Part shown: positions 1 through 12,900 of the stretch, piece by piece
Layout of the letters: each line of letters begins with the position of its first letter
Numbering within the stretch: position 1 is the first letter of the stretch
The notes under the pieces: generated by a model
The model's database searches: none
Seen by the model: only the letters and a program-made list of their open reading frames with translations
Told to the model about the DNA's origin: nothing
From: Limnoperna fortunei
Taxonomy: Eukaryota; Mollusca; Bivalvia; Mytilida; Modiolidae
DNA: 64,000 nucleotides
Assembly (NCBI GenBank): GCA_944474755.1
Contig: OX104113.1
Span: 69,991,917 to 70,055,916 of the forward strand
Direction of reading: 5' to 3'
Translations under genes and position numbers: made by a program

Positions 1-505
1 GATTTGGATAACAATAATCTGTATCAATAAGTTCAGTTCGCTGACAAAATGTTTGTCTGTCGGACGCATGTAAAAGGTTATTGTCCTTTGTTAGATATTG
101 TAGAATATCCCGACACGAATCATACAGTGTTTGACAGTATGGTGTACACAGTCCCGGGAAATCTCTAGGCTTAAATGTGGCTTCGGCATCGTAAATATGA
201 GCTACGTATGGTGAACACTTCTGGCATAAAATTTCTTTTACCATTCCTGAGCATTTACTCCAAACATTTTTGTTTTGTCCTGCAATGTTTAAAATTCTTT
301 GATATTCTTTAAAAATATTGAGATCATCACTTGGCGTACAGCAGCCAAACGTGGAATAATTTGCGCAAAAATCCAAATTTTTATTAGGCTGAAAAGGTGG
401 TTTGTAATCCAGACACTGAGGGTGAGTAAGAACTAATTTACATCCTTGTAGAAATATAAAAACTAGTAAAAACAGACTAAAACTCAAATATTGTCTGTTT
501 GTCAT
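1..505 (-). CDS. HHIPL: HHIPL-type protein, first coding exon (partial, cut by window edge)
   Basis: Reading leftward from the ATG at 505-503 gives 168 open codons that run off the window. The protein opens with a hydrophobic segment (about residues 8-28, SLFLLVFIFLQG) that looks like a signal peptide, then HPQCLDYKPPFQP, a YSTFGCC block, LCQKCSPYVAHIYDAE, PGLCTPYC and TDYCYPN. This cysteine pattern is the folate-receptor-like N-terminal domain of hedgehog-interacting protein-like proteins (HHIPL1/2); in vertebrates a six-bladed beta-propeller follows, which would lie to the left of this window. The protein should be secreted or extracellular; HHIP itself binds Hedgehog ligands, but HHIPL ligand binding is not shown by this fragment. 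Start chosen because it precedes the signal peptide directly. I cannot tell HHIPL1 from HHIPL2. Identity is strong, function inferred. Confidence 0.9.
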   Translation of the reverse strand, partial: MTNRQYLSFSLFLLVFIFLQGCKLVLTHPQCLDYKPPFQPNKNLDFCANYSTFGCCTPSDDLNIFKEYQRILNIAGQNKNVWSKCSGMVKEILCQKCSPYVAHIYDAEATFKPRDFPGLCTPYCQTLYDSCRDILQYLTKDNNLLHASDRQTFCQRTELIDTDYCYPN

Positions 506-1324
506 TTTATCCGAGACACAATAAACCAACAAGAGATTTGTACTGAATGATTGACATTTATTCCACAGTAGTCATGACGCGAAAGAGAAAGAGATGATTA
601 ATGTGTGTAACCCAATAAGCGGATGTTATCATCATAATAGCAAAAACCTATTCAGGATTTATACACCAGTGATCCGCATCTGCATCGAGGGCAATATTTA
701 AGAGGGTGGAGCTACATAATCGGCCTACTTTTTTGCCCTTCTACTTGATAACATTGTACTCGAGGCAATTGTCTAACTAAAATGCATAACAAAATAGACA
801 AAGTTGTTTGTATAAAACTTTAACAGTGTAAAAAAACAGTGGAGTACAAACACACTGAGTACAAATCATTTGTGTACATTTCTTTGTATGTGACGTCCGA
901 GTTACTTTGTAATATTTAAGTTACCGAGCCCTTATGGATCTGCCTCTCAAACGTTTGGCGTAATTTCAGTTTCTCTCAATGGTTGACAGAACTATAGCCT
1001 GATGTGCAATTAATATGTAATTGTCTTCCATTAGAAGATATTAAGTCTTCCATTAGAAGATATTAATCAAAATTCAATACTACTTCAGGGGTTTTTATTT
1101 TGTTTTGAAATTTTTGTATTTAAATGTCCCCCATTATTGACAATACCAACCTTTAAGGTTTTCATTTTTTCTCCTAGCCAACAAAAACATTAGCGTTGAA
1201 ATGCACAATGACAAGGCGGGTGGGTGTTATGGTGTAAGAACCTTGAGAGATCGAATCCCCTTGAAGCTAAGAAAGACTTTGACAGCGATGAAATCTTTTT
1301 TAAGCGTTGGTGACATATTTTCTC
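506..1324. other. Upstream region of the HHIPL gene, no gene seen
   Basis: AT-rich noncoding DNA 5' of the HHIPL exon. A 23-bp-scale direct duplication (TCTTCCATTAGAAGATATTA) lies at about 1023-1066. A promoter is expected here on the minus strand, but I see no convincing core element. Confidence 0.4.
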
Positions 1325-1427
1325 ACTATATAGCTGACAACGGCTATCACGGGAGTTCAATATTCTAACTATAGCTAACTACGGCTATCACGGCAGTTCA
1401 ATATTCTAACTATAGTTGACTACGGCT
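1325..1427. repeat. 44-bp minisatellite, left part
   Basis: Degenerate units of the type CTAACTATAGCTGACTACGG CTATCACGGGAGTTCAATATT. The same repeat resumes at 3193, so the array was interrupted by the element at 1436-3192. Confidence 0.8.
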
Positions 1428-2239
1428 ATTAAGGGGAATTCGAGTCAAAACGCCCCATTATCAAAACGCCCCCTACCAAAACGCCCCCATTTTCCAAAAC
1501 GCCCCAATTACAAAAATGCAAATTAAAAAGAAAAACACTAAGATAAATTGAATAATTTTATTGAGGATACGAATATTAACTTACAAAGAATGTACAGTTC
1601 AAATTATTATGTGCAAGCATTACCGAATGTGTTAATAGTCAGTAAGAGAATATACATGTATAGCATATAATACAAAATATATACATTTATAACAGTAAGA
1701 GAATATTTCAGCGTGTGTTCGAGTCGGAACAGAGCGTTCACATATAGTACACGAAGAATCCATGATTTTAGATATAGAAGTGAAAACGGACTGTCTTATA
1801 TCATCATGTTTTCGATCATAATTATTGATTTCGATTGGAATACTTTTGATTTAACCTATCAAAAAAATGTCTTACAGATATTCCCAACCTCCAAAGTTTT
1901 AATAACATTTCTATTGTTTTAAGAATCTACTCTGTTATTGTCTTATTTGTATTCCAGTATGGCTAGAGTAAAACACAATCTGTTATGCATACATGATTTT
2001 ATAGATGCATACCGTTGTGTTAATCATCATCAAAGCAATGACCTACCTGATTAATTAAGTAATCTTTTGTTTTGTTGATGAGCAATCAGTGTTCTTCATA
2101 AGGAAACACGGAACAGTAATATAAACAATACTACTTTGAGGTTACATAATACAAGCTTGAATGCTTGTTTAAATTACATTAAGAAGATGTTTCATTCATC
2201 TCGGAATCTGATATTTACTATTATAATGTATAATATATT

Positions 2240-2377
<138 letters not shown>

Positions 2378-2959
2378 AGTCTAGAAGATTATGCAACGAT
2401 ACAAATGACGGTGTTTCTTTTCAAAAATTTAGACAAAGACTGACCAACGAATGGCCTTAGTAATTGAATGTCAATATAAATAAATGACGTAAACAAGTCA
2501 TAACATATTGATCTCAAACTTTCTCATTTCCAACTTAACCCAAAATAGTTGCTTCCCAGTCCGCCAGCCGCGGACGTGCCGTGCTGTTACTTGGCTTTGC
2601 TCAAACATTCCAACAAGATGTAATCAAAATTACCAAGGTGACAAATTCATTACGCCAGACGCGCGTTTCGTCAACTTAAGACTCATCAGTGGCGTTTAAC
2701 TCTAAATGCTTAAAGTATTTTTTTTATTTAGTGATGGAATAATAAAAGTCCACTGGGATCGTGTAAAAACACAATACAGGTAGTTCAAAATATTATATAA
2801 AAAGTCTAAAGAGTCTACCAAGGTGACAAATATATATATTTTAATTTCCTTTAAATATTCAACAGTTGAGCACCATTGTCCATTTCGTATAACCTAACTT
2901 GCTATATCACATATTGTTTTTGTTATTTCTTTTCATAGTATTGACGTTAAAATATAAGA

Positions 2960-3083
2960 ATTGTTTTCAATTGTTGGTTAGATTATTGGATATAGACGAC
3001 TTTTGGTGGGTTTACGCTGAACTTGGCGTAAACCTACCCAAAGTCGTCTATATCCAATAATCTAACCAGCAATTGAAAACAAT
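2960..3083. repeat. Near-perfect palindrome (58-bp arms)
   Basis: Arms 2960-3017 and 3026-3083 are complementary at about 55 of 58 positions around an 8-nt centre. It lies 45 bp inside the right terminus of TIR element 1 and could extrude a cruciform or form a hairpin RNA. Confidence 0.9.
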
Positions 3084-3192
3084 CATTATTTATATTTATT
3101 TGAATTTGTATTAGCGGAAAACGGGGGCGTTTTGGAAAATGGGGGCGTTTTGGTGGGGGCGTTTTGACAGTGGGGCGTTTTGACCTGCACCC

Positions 3193-3990
3193 ATTACGGG
3201 AGGTCAATTTTCTAACTATAGCCGACTACCGCTATAACGGGAGGTCAATATTCTAACTATAGTTAACCTACGGATATTCCAGGAGGCCAATATTTGGCTG
3301 ACTACGTCTATTACAGGAGGTCTATCTTTAAACAACTATATATCTGACTACGGCTATCACGAGAAGTCAATATTCTAACAACTATTTCCGACTACGGCTA
3401 TCACGAGAAGTCAATATTCTAACAACTATATCCGACTACGGCTATCACGAGAAGTCAATATTTTAACAACTATATCCGACTACGGCTATCATGGTAAGTC
3501 AATATTCTAACAACTATAGCTGACTACGGCTATCAGGGGAGGTCAATATTCTAACTATAGCTAACCTACGGATATCCCGGGAGGCCAATATTTTAACAAC
3601 TTTAGATCACTACGGCTATCGCAGGAAGTCAATATTCTAACAACTATATCTGACTACGGCTATCACGGGAGGTCAATATTCTAACAACTATATCCGATTA
3701 CGGCTATCACGGGAAGTCAATATTCTAACAAATATATCTGACTACGGCTATCATGGTAAATCAATATACTAACAACTATAGCTGGCTACGGCTATCACAG
3801 GTCAATATTCAAGCAACTATATCTGACTACGTCTGTCACGGGAGGTCAATATTCTTACAACTATATCCGACTACGGCTATCACGACAAGTCAATGTTCTA
3901 ACAACTATATCTGACTACGACTATCATGGTAAGTCAATATTCTAACAACTATAGCTGACTACGGCTATCAACGGAGGTCAGTCTATATCA
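3193..3990. repeat. 44-bp minisatellite, right part
   Basis: About 18 units of roughly 41-44 bp with core GACTACGGCTATCACGGGAG and GTCAATATTCTAACAACTAT. Units differ by point changes and by presence or absence of ACAA. Confidence 0.9.
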
Positions 3991-5176
3991 TAACAATCTA
4001 CAGCCATATATTAAGAAGATGTTAATTTAGACCATTTTGTAGTCATTCACCAATACTGCTGATGGTCAATCAAATCAACTGCTACTTCCACAAAGAAACC
4101 ATGATATTACCATACTTCAAATAGTCATTACCTTCAGCAGAGATAACTCAATTCTCATAAAAATTTAACAATTGGAATATTACTAAAACTGAAAGCAAAT
4201 TGAAATTGTATGACCAAGTTTCTGAAATGGGTATTCTCAAAATAGAGAGAATTAAAGGATACCGTGTTCAAGAAGTATCCATGACAAACAATCCTTGTAG
4301 CATATGTGCTTTGTAATGTTGGTGAACATCATTTCAATTTATATATGTGGATGTTTTTTCTATGTGAAATTGCTTAAATTTATTTCTGTTGAAGGAGATG
4401 ATAAGTAAAACTATATTTAAAAATTGGCACAAAAACTACTGAAACAAAGTAAAATATTTTAATACATAAATAAGAGCAAATAAAACAAAAATATATGTGT
4501 ATATATTTCTTCATACATAGGTTAACTTCCCTCCAACAATGTATAATGTATAATTAATCACTACATATAAATATGTAACGCCTATAATAAGCAGTTAACC
4601 TGGTGCTGGGACCAATGCTAAAACATACAATGAGACATCTGTCATGTTAAAAACTACTATGTCAAGTCAACAATACAGCCTACCATCAGACCCTGTGTCA
4701 TTCATTATAAACACTAATGTCTTCTATCAATGTGTTAGCTGAAAAAACCCCATTTTTCAGACAACCTAATCCAAGCAATCACCCAGTGTGATTTAACAAA
4801 AGCACAAAATTAAAATCTGAGGATTAACTGCAGCTCATTGCCGACCCCTGAGATTGAATACCAAATACAATTTATTCATTAGGTATTGTTGATAAAAAGC
4901 TAATTAAAAATTGTGTTCATAATTTTAATTTCATAGCTGAATAAATAATTTAGGTGACCAAAGCTCCAAGCAAAGTCAGTTCGATTGTTCTTGCTAACAA
5001 TACAATAATATATTCTTATTGGTGACAAAAAATAATTTTTGTTTCTAATTTATAACTATGAATGATATATATAAAATAACTGTATTATGCTGTACAAAAT
5101 TTTACAACATCAAAACATTTCCAGAACAAATGACATATAAAATGTTATATATAAATCTAGTTGATCAGTAAAAGGT

Positions 5177-5380
5177 GTTTTTGTTTACATCCTATATACA
5201 ACTTGTACATAGTTTGTTTACATCCTAGATACAACTTGTACATAGTTTGTTTACATCCTAGATACAACTTGTACATAGTTTGTTTACATCTTAGATACAA
5301 CTTGTACATAGTTTGTTTACATCATAGATACAACTTGTACATAGTTTGTTTACATCCTAGATACAACTTGTACATAGTAC
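5177..5380. repeat. 33-bp tandem repeat, about 6 copies
   Basis: Units of TTTGTTTACATCCTAGATAC plus AACTTGTACATAG, almost identical. Because 33 is a multiple of three, both strands carry open frames; I regard them as spurious. Confidence 0.95.
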
Positions 5381-8300
5381 ATTGTATAAAATCATTAAGT
5401 TGGGTTTTTCTTAGCTGCTTAACATCAAGCAAGCTATATGTTAATGTAAATGACAATCTGTAGTCCATTAGTCCTATATCATTAATTACAACAGAAACTA
5501 TACGATACACACTGACATGTTTTTATAACCAAAACAAGAAAATTCATTGTACCATATTGTGCAAACAAAAAATTTTACAAGAATTTTCTGCGAGTGATAT
5601 GTTGCAACAAACTTTATAATAAAAAAGAAAACAACCTTATTTAAAATACTCAGTGTATTTCTGTTCCTTGCAAAAACCCGATAACCAAACTGTCTAAATT
5701 TACAAAACCAGAGGTTCCCAGGAGCCTGAAATCAGTTCCATCCAAGCCATCCTTAAAAAAATGTCATATTTATTAGTTTTCAGAATAATACCCCATAACA
5801 CCAAAAACATTTAAAAAGTCATTAAAGGGTATAAACTCCTTCAAAAAGTTGCCCGCCAATTTTGGCATATATAAATAATAGGTAGATCTTGATCTTTAAA
5901 CATTTTTGCACTGCCAGATTTTGGTAATGATTTTAAGATATTAGATACCTCATTTTACCTGAAATGTTCTATTTTTAGTAGACCCTGACACCCAAAGGGT
6001 GATTACATCAGCCCTGACATAATTTGACTTAACCTGACATTATATTGATAAATAAGAAATACTAGTACCATGATTAAGAGAAAATTTTATACAAATTTAG
6101 AAATGATGTTGATGAAAATGACGAATGCCAAGTGCGGACAAAGGTCCAAGAAATCTAATGAAGGCAGTTATCTACAATTACAATTTCCACTTTGTAGCTA
6201 GAAGTGTTAAAATAAATAACCATATTCAACAAATTATAAACAAAATTGTAAGTTTACATCTTTTCACCTCAGGATTGTGCTATTAAGGGTTATTAGATTT
6301 TTCTACCAAAGCATCAAACTACACATCTAAATGTCTTGTAGGTGAATCTGCACTGCAATCTGTTGCTTGTTTTGACATAATTTGAATATGGGAATTTAAA
6401 GCAGTTTTAAAAAAAAGCAAAGAAAACCGACCAAACAACAAGAGCCAAAAGTCAAAGCACAATGACAAATCCGGATGTAGACAAACATATATGCAACACA
6501 AAAACCAAAAAACACAAAATCCATAAACAAAATAGAGTAACCAAAACTAAAAAAACCATGGGTGCACTCAGGTGATCCGGACAAGTAAGCAATGCCTGCC
6601 CATAATTAGAAACCTGTTGAGTTCCTCATTGACATGTCTAGGAAAAATTCAAATACAGGAATAGGAAATACTACCTATGACTCAGGGAAAATGTCTGATC
6701 GTACTTGAGGGATTGATTTCCCATAACGATCACTTAAGTCATGGAGATGACCATAGATCTTCTGGAGAGATAACATCACCCTAGGTACAGTATATAATGG
6801 AATTTAGTTCTACTGCAACATTGTCAATTATGATGATTCTGATTGGATGATGTTGTAAATGTCAAGGCATCAAGTGTACAATTGATGGCATTTCAAATTA
6901 ATGCAACCACAGACAGTATTTCAAGTTGTTTAAAATCTAAATTTTACAAATGGGGTAACAATTGTTAATAACTGGGTGGCAATATGCTGAAAATGGTGTA
7001 AAATGTCATACTTAATAAAGGCTACATGTACTGTAAATTTGAAAAAAGAGAAGTATTCTGAAAAACCCATTAAATGAGTGAAACTTCTGGTACTCCATTT
7101 CATCAAGTTAGTACACACCGAGTCCGTTTTTACCATAATTTCAACAATTCAAACAAATTTATAGTAACAGTAGGGATAAAGGTTCATGTGGACTCAGGGA
7201 TTTTTTAAATAGAAATTAAAAATATAACTGTTTCTTAACCAGCATCAACAAAGGTCAAGGTGACTTTTATTCAAGGGAGCTAAATCTGGTATTTGTCCTG
7301 TTACTGACTTTACATTCTGGTGCATTAATACAGGTTATAATTTTTGTTGTATTTTTGCAACACACTTTAGGTGAATGTGAACTAGTACTATCCTTTCTGG
7401 ACAAGTTCATGATTACAGACATACTGAAACAGGGACATTAAATATTTAATCTAACGTAATACATCTAAATAATAGTGTTATTCTAATTGTCATTTTAAAG
7501 ACAGGTACAATTACAGACTGAATTGATAAAAGGACATTCCAGATAACAAGCAGACTTGTAAACAGGTTATATAAATAGCAAGATGCAGAAAACAAATACA
7601 GTACATGCCATATATCATATACAGCAAAAAAGTTATAATCTCAATCAATATTAGACTATGAATGTCTACAAGTTTAACCTCTGATTAACATTATAGTAAA
7701 GGATCGAACCTACAAAGCTATCAAAAATTTTATTTTCAAAGAGATAGGTTACAAAATGTGTCATAATATTGCACACAGCCAATGGCCCAAAACAGTAAGA
7801 CATCTTTTTTACTAGAAACAAAGTCACCTACCTGGTTTAATGTAATTATTAAAGTTTAAACATTAATTCACAGCATAAAACCATTTTAAAATTTCCAATA
7901 AACCACAACCTATTAATATCGATGTATTCATAATGTCTGACTTTATGTACTATTTACAAAACAGGAAATGTCAAGGCAAAATGGTGCTGTACAATTATGT
8001 AATGCCAGAAAACCATGCACCCTTATATAAATAAATGTCTTTGTTTACAGAACACAAAAATAAAGCTCCTACAAATAAGGTATTGTTTAAATCAACCATG
8101 AGGCAAGAAAATAAAAAATAAAAATGACTTGACACTTAAAAAAGCTGCTGAATTGATAAATAAATAATACTTGCATAAAAAAGTGTACATTTGATATAAA
8201 ATAATACATATACATAATTTCACAAAGCTATTTAAAATGAAAAAAAGCCTTGATAAAAAATATTAAAGATAAAAAGATTTATAAACTCTGAAGCAATTTA

Positions 8301-9316
8301 TGTCTAAATAACAGAAAAAAAAAAAAAATTTCAATTCCTGTCACAAGTGTGATGTAATTAGACATGCAGCAATCAAAGTAGATAACAACCTCTATGATTT
8401 CTACTAAAGCTTGCCATTAACCTTTTGGTAAAAAAAAATAGAAAATGAAGATGAATCTTCTACCTCTGTAATAATTATGTAAATAGCTACAAACTACCAG
8501 CTTTTATGAACAAAATGTTCAAAGAATAACACTTTCTACCAGTTCTGTTTAAACAACATTCTATTTTTGGAACAAAGTATTACATGGCAGGTCAGAGCGA
8601 CAAGATTAACTTATATTTGGGGACGCATAATTTTTAACTTTAAGATCTATAAATACCATACATGCTTGCATAAAAGTCGTTCCGTGTATAAGTAAGGGGG
8701 ACGGGGGTCTCTTTTGGGCCTTCAATGTAGTATTTGCTGTTGACCCTTGGTCTGAAGACAGCAATGTTGCCATTATGTCAGAATCAAATTAACATTGTAA
8801 TTTTGTGAATAAAAAAATCAGTATCACTTCTTGTTATTATTTGTTTGTTAAATTTTATGAGTTAAATTGTTTGTTTTTCATTTAATTGAAGATGACATTT
8901 CAAGTTGTTTGTCTACATACCATGTGTTTTTAAAATGCAAACATAATTATCTCCCTGAATAAGATATAACTAAAAACCTTACAAGACAAAACCTGTACAT
9001 GTATATACATTTTCATTTTAAAAGTTAAAGCACACATATTTTAAAAATAAATCAGATTTAAAAAAGAAAATAAGGAATAGGGTTTGTATATTCAAAAAAT
9101 TATTCATGAAAAAAAAAATTGAATTTAGTAACATGTGTGTAACAGTTTATCTTGATTATCTGTTTTTAGTTGTATCATGACATCAGCAGTTTTTTTATGT
9201 AATACACACAAATAAATCGATAGTTAGGTAAAAAGCAGTAAAAATGAATATGGAAATATAGAATGAAAAATTAACAATGCACAAGTAAAAAATTTGTATT
9301 AATGCTACAAATAAGC

Positions 9317-9322
9317 TTTATT
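9317..9322 (-). promoter_or_regulatory. Candidate poly(A) signal for the calpain gene
   Basis: AATAAA on the minus strand about 490 nt past the calpain stop. Other AATAAA matches occur further left in this AT-rich DNA, so the true 3' end is uncertain. Confidence 0.3.
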
Positions 9323-9813
9323 TAGAATAATAAAACACAGATCTGCTGTTTTCTTCTTTATAGTTTGGTGGTTTAAGTACTGCCTTCAAACCAGAATTTT
9401 TTCCCCTATTTTCTCTCCAAAAACAAATTTATAACTCAAAATTTCTCGACTCAATTGCGAGTATGTATGGTATATAACAATTCCCAAATTTTACAAACAC
9501 AATTATGGCTGTATATTTCATTTGAAAACTAAAGCATTTATACCACTTAATGTTGAAATTTGTAATTTGAACATCTTGACAAAGAACGTATTAAAATTAA
9601 ATTTACTCTTATCAGTATCTTAGCACCATAATATAAATCTCATCTTTATATAAAAATACAACAAACATTATTTGAGCTATTGAATATCATGGAAATACAT
9701 GAAACCCAAGTAATAACTACAGTTGCTACAGAAATTATTGCTTTACTTTGATTTATGTCTAATAAACAAAGCACTTTAGTGACACAGATCTTAATTAAAA
9801 AAAATGTGCTGAA

Positions 9814-9996
9814 TTAGACTGCTGAAAAATTCCTGCTCTGTGTGATCATGACTGTAAGTTTTCCTGGTCTCTGCTGATCACCTTGCTTCCCTCTGCCCAC
9901 CAAGTCAACTGTTACAATCTGGTCTTTCATTTCATCTGTACTCATAAACACATGCTTTCCCATGTAGGAATCTTTTAGAATATTATTGTTCCATAT
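9814..9996 (-). CDS. CAPN5: Calpain-5 coding exon 12 (terminal)
   Basis: Residues 581-640 and TAA stop at 9816-9814. [17 protein letters not shown] continues the C2 fold; ends [14 protein letters not shown], aligning with the human C terminus without a gap. Confidence 0.93.
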   Translation of the reverse strand: MWNNNILKDSYMGKHVFMSTDEMKDQIVTVDLVGRGKQGDQQRPGKLTVMITQSRNFSAV

Positions 9997-12900
9997 CTAA
10001 AACAACAGATTATACAATAAAAAGAACTATTTGTGAAACTGATGAAACACCTGAATGTAAAATGATCCTAAAATCCCACCACTAACAACAAAAAGGAATT
10101 GCTTTCAGGTCACACTGTGAATCTGACATTTAATTCTGCATTTCACATCTCAATTACAATGTTGGCTATTTGGGCTAACCAGATATCAGTGAGATGATAT
10201 CCATCTCCGTGGGCCATGCCGACCTTGAGGTCAAGTTCAAAAGTCAACAACCACAGTATGCAACACATCGCCTTGATATTATCTATCAACATTTCAAATA
10301 TCAAAAGCCTACCTCAAAGATAATAAAGTTACAGCCTGAACATGAATTTGTCATTCATGACCTTTAGATAAAAGTTGGAGGTTAAAGGTTAACAACCACG
10401 GTAACTGACACATCGCCTTGATATTATCTACCCACATTCCAAATATCAAAAGCCTACATGAAAAGATAAAAAATTTACAGTCCGGACATGAATTTGTCAT
10501 TCAGAAAGCAAAAATGGGACCTTAAGGTCAAAGTTCAAGGTCAACAACCATGGTATGCAACACATCCCCTTGATATTATCTACCCACATTCCAAAAATTT
10601 AAAGCCTACCTCAAAAGATAAAAAAGTTACAGCAAAGACATTAATTTGTAATTCAGAAAGCAATAATGTGACCTGAAGGTCAAAGTTCAAAGTCAAAGGT
10701 GATCAACCACTGTATGTGACACATTGCCCCGATATTATCTACCCACATTCCAAATATTAAAAGACACTATTAGCTTAGGATGGACGGACGCACGCACTGA
10801 CGGAAGGATGGCACGACAGACTGATCACTATAGAGCAGCCACCACAAAGTGGCCGGATCCTAATAATTGTAAAATCATATTTAAAATTCCAAAATAAACA
10901 ACAAAGCAAAGTGTCAACAACCCTTCTGATTTCAATGCTGAATGATGATCTTAAGGCTAGTGACCCTAATCTTTGTTGGTTTTTTTTTATTGATTTTCAA
11001 AAGTGATAGTCACATATTGCACCTTAAAGGTAGCAACCTGAATGTTGCATGTGACACGTCGTCTTGATGTGACCATCCCTTGTGCAACATATTTGAAAAT
11101 TTTTCAATAAGCAACATGTATAGGCTTCAATGCTGCATTGTGAGCAAGACCTTCGAGTGAGAAACTGTTACATGGGTTCCTTATGTATTATTTGTACTAG
11201 TATATAGCAGTGTTGTTATAATTATTTTCATTAGACAACTATATTATTTTTTTTTGTAATTTCAAAGTTTGCATCTGACCGATCCAATACTATTATTTGT
11301 GTGTTTTCTTGTTTTTCTATTAACCATGGTGGTCACATCTTCATACAAGCATAGAAAAGCAACTTTTCAACAGAAACCTAACTTTTTCCTACCATGAGTT
11401 TCAAAGACCAAAACACAGGTCCAAATCTTTCAAGTAAAAAAGCAACACAAAAAAACAAGTGTGGACTGTGAGCACGCTCACAAAGGGATACCCCCTGCTT
11501 CGCTTTCAAGTCCAATTATCTCCCCTTAATGATATCCGAGGTAAATCATGCACATCTACATATAATGTACTTCCCTTATGCTAAGTTTCATTAAATTTCA
11601 TCAAGCAGTTTAGGAGGAGTTGTGCTTACAAGGGATGTGGACAGACTGACAGACAGACAGGGTGATTCCTATATACCCCCTCAAACAAGTTTGCGGGGGT
11701 ATAAAAACAACCGAGCAACAAGAGATGACTACAAATACAGATTTAGATAAACATATAAATTATTCAATCAATACTGTACAAATGGCAGGAAATAATGTAA
11801 AAGGTAATTTTTAACTTTAATGAATGCCGCTGTATTGAAGGGGAGATAAACACTTGTTCAATGGAGGTAGAGAGGGCATTATTCACAGGTATTAACAAAA
11901 AATTGAATTTACAGCATTTCTTATGTAACATACATTGCCAGTGCAACATAAATTATTAAAATGATAATTTAAACTAATTTTTAACATGTTATGCATAAAT
12001 AATACAACATTTAAAATAGTTAAAAACAATTTGGGACCATTTTTACAAATGTGGTTGATATCCCATTTTACATTACCTGTATTTTAAATGGTTGTTGTGG
12101 TTTTCTCCTGAAGAAAACAGCAGACTGATTCCACTCAGGGGACAATGTATCTGATGCTGTCCTTGTCCTAACCTTCTCTCCCTCACAGCTTACAATGCAA
12201 TAGGGATCAGCTCCTAATTGAAATAAATGTTTGTTAAAAAGTCTGGTTTCCGAACATTTTTTATATAATATGCATATCACTTCACCTGGAATAATTATTC
12301 TATGAATATCCTACTAACACTTTCTATTTTACTCTTAATTTATAGTTTTTACTATCATGAACATTTATTGTGTATTACTCACTTTGCATATTCACCGTAT
12401 TATGTATTACATGTAACTCACTAGAACTTGACTGTTGTATAATAACTACACATCAAATAAATAATGGCACTTTTCCCAGTATAAATTTTAATACATTGAA
12501 TATTCCCTGTATTAATATAACTTATCACTGCTCAAATAGACATTCAAATTCTGTCTATTTGTAAACATATTAACACTATATTTACAAAATATGTGGTTTC
12601 TGAAATTAACCATAAAGTTCCATCTACTGCGTGTTATTTTCACAACAAACACTGTTTATTAGGTCCAACAAGTCTGAATAATGGATTGTCATTGGTTAAT
12701 AAATGTACCTTAAAATTGGTATTTTTATATAAAACCTGTAATATGACTATAGGAGAGCATCACACATTTTATGATTCAAGATGTTACTTCCGAGAGCCAT
12801 AACAGTGCCTCTGCATTCCAGTGTTGATGTCTTTATCTAATGGGTTGTTGATGTCACAAAAATGTCAATGAGGTTTCTAAGATTGCAAATATTTTGTCTG

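Larger units (their letters stand above)
3991..9813. other. AT-rich noncoding interval downstream of the calpain gene
   Basis: No convincing coding sequence on either strand. It holds a 33-bp tandem repeat (5177-5380), a fragment at about 5707 matching the start of the 165-bp-array elements (GAGGTTCCCAGGAGCCTG), and a degenerate interspersed repeat around 6430-6600. The part nearest 9813 is the calpain 3' UTR. Confidence 0.5.

Noticed and set aside
5161..5463. 100-codon frame with 11-residue repeats
   Set aside because: Produced by the 33-bp tandem repeat; the opposite strand is also open and neither resembles a known protein.
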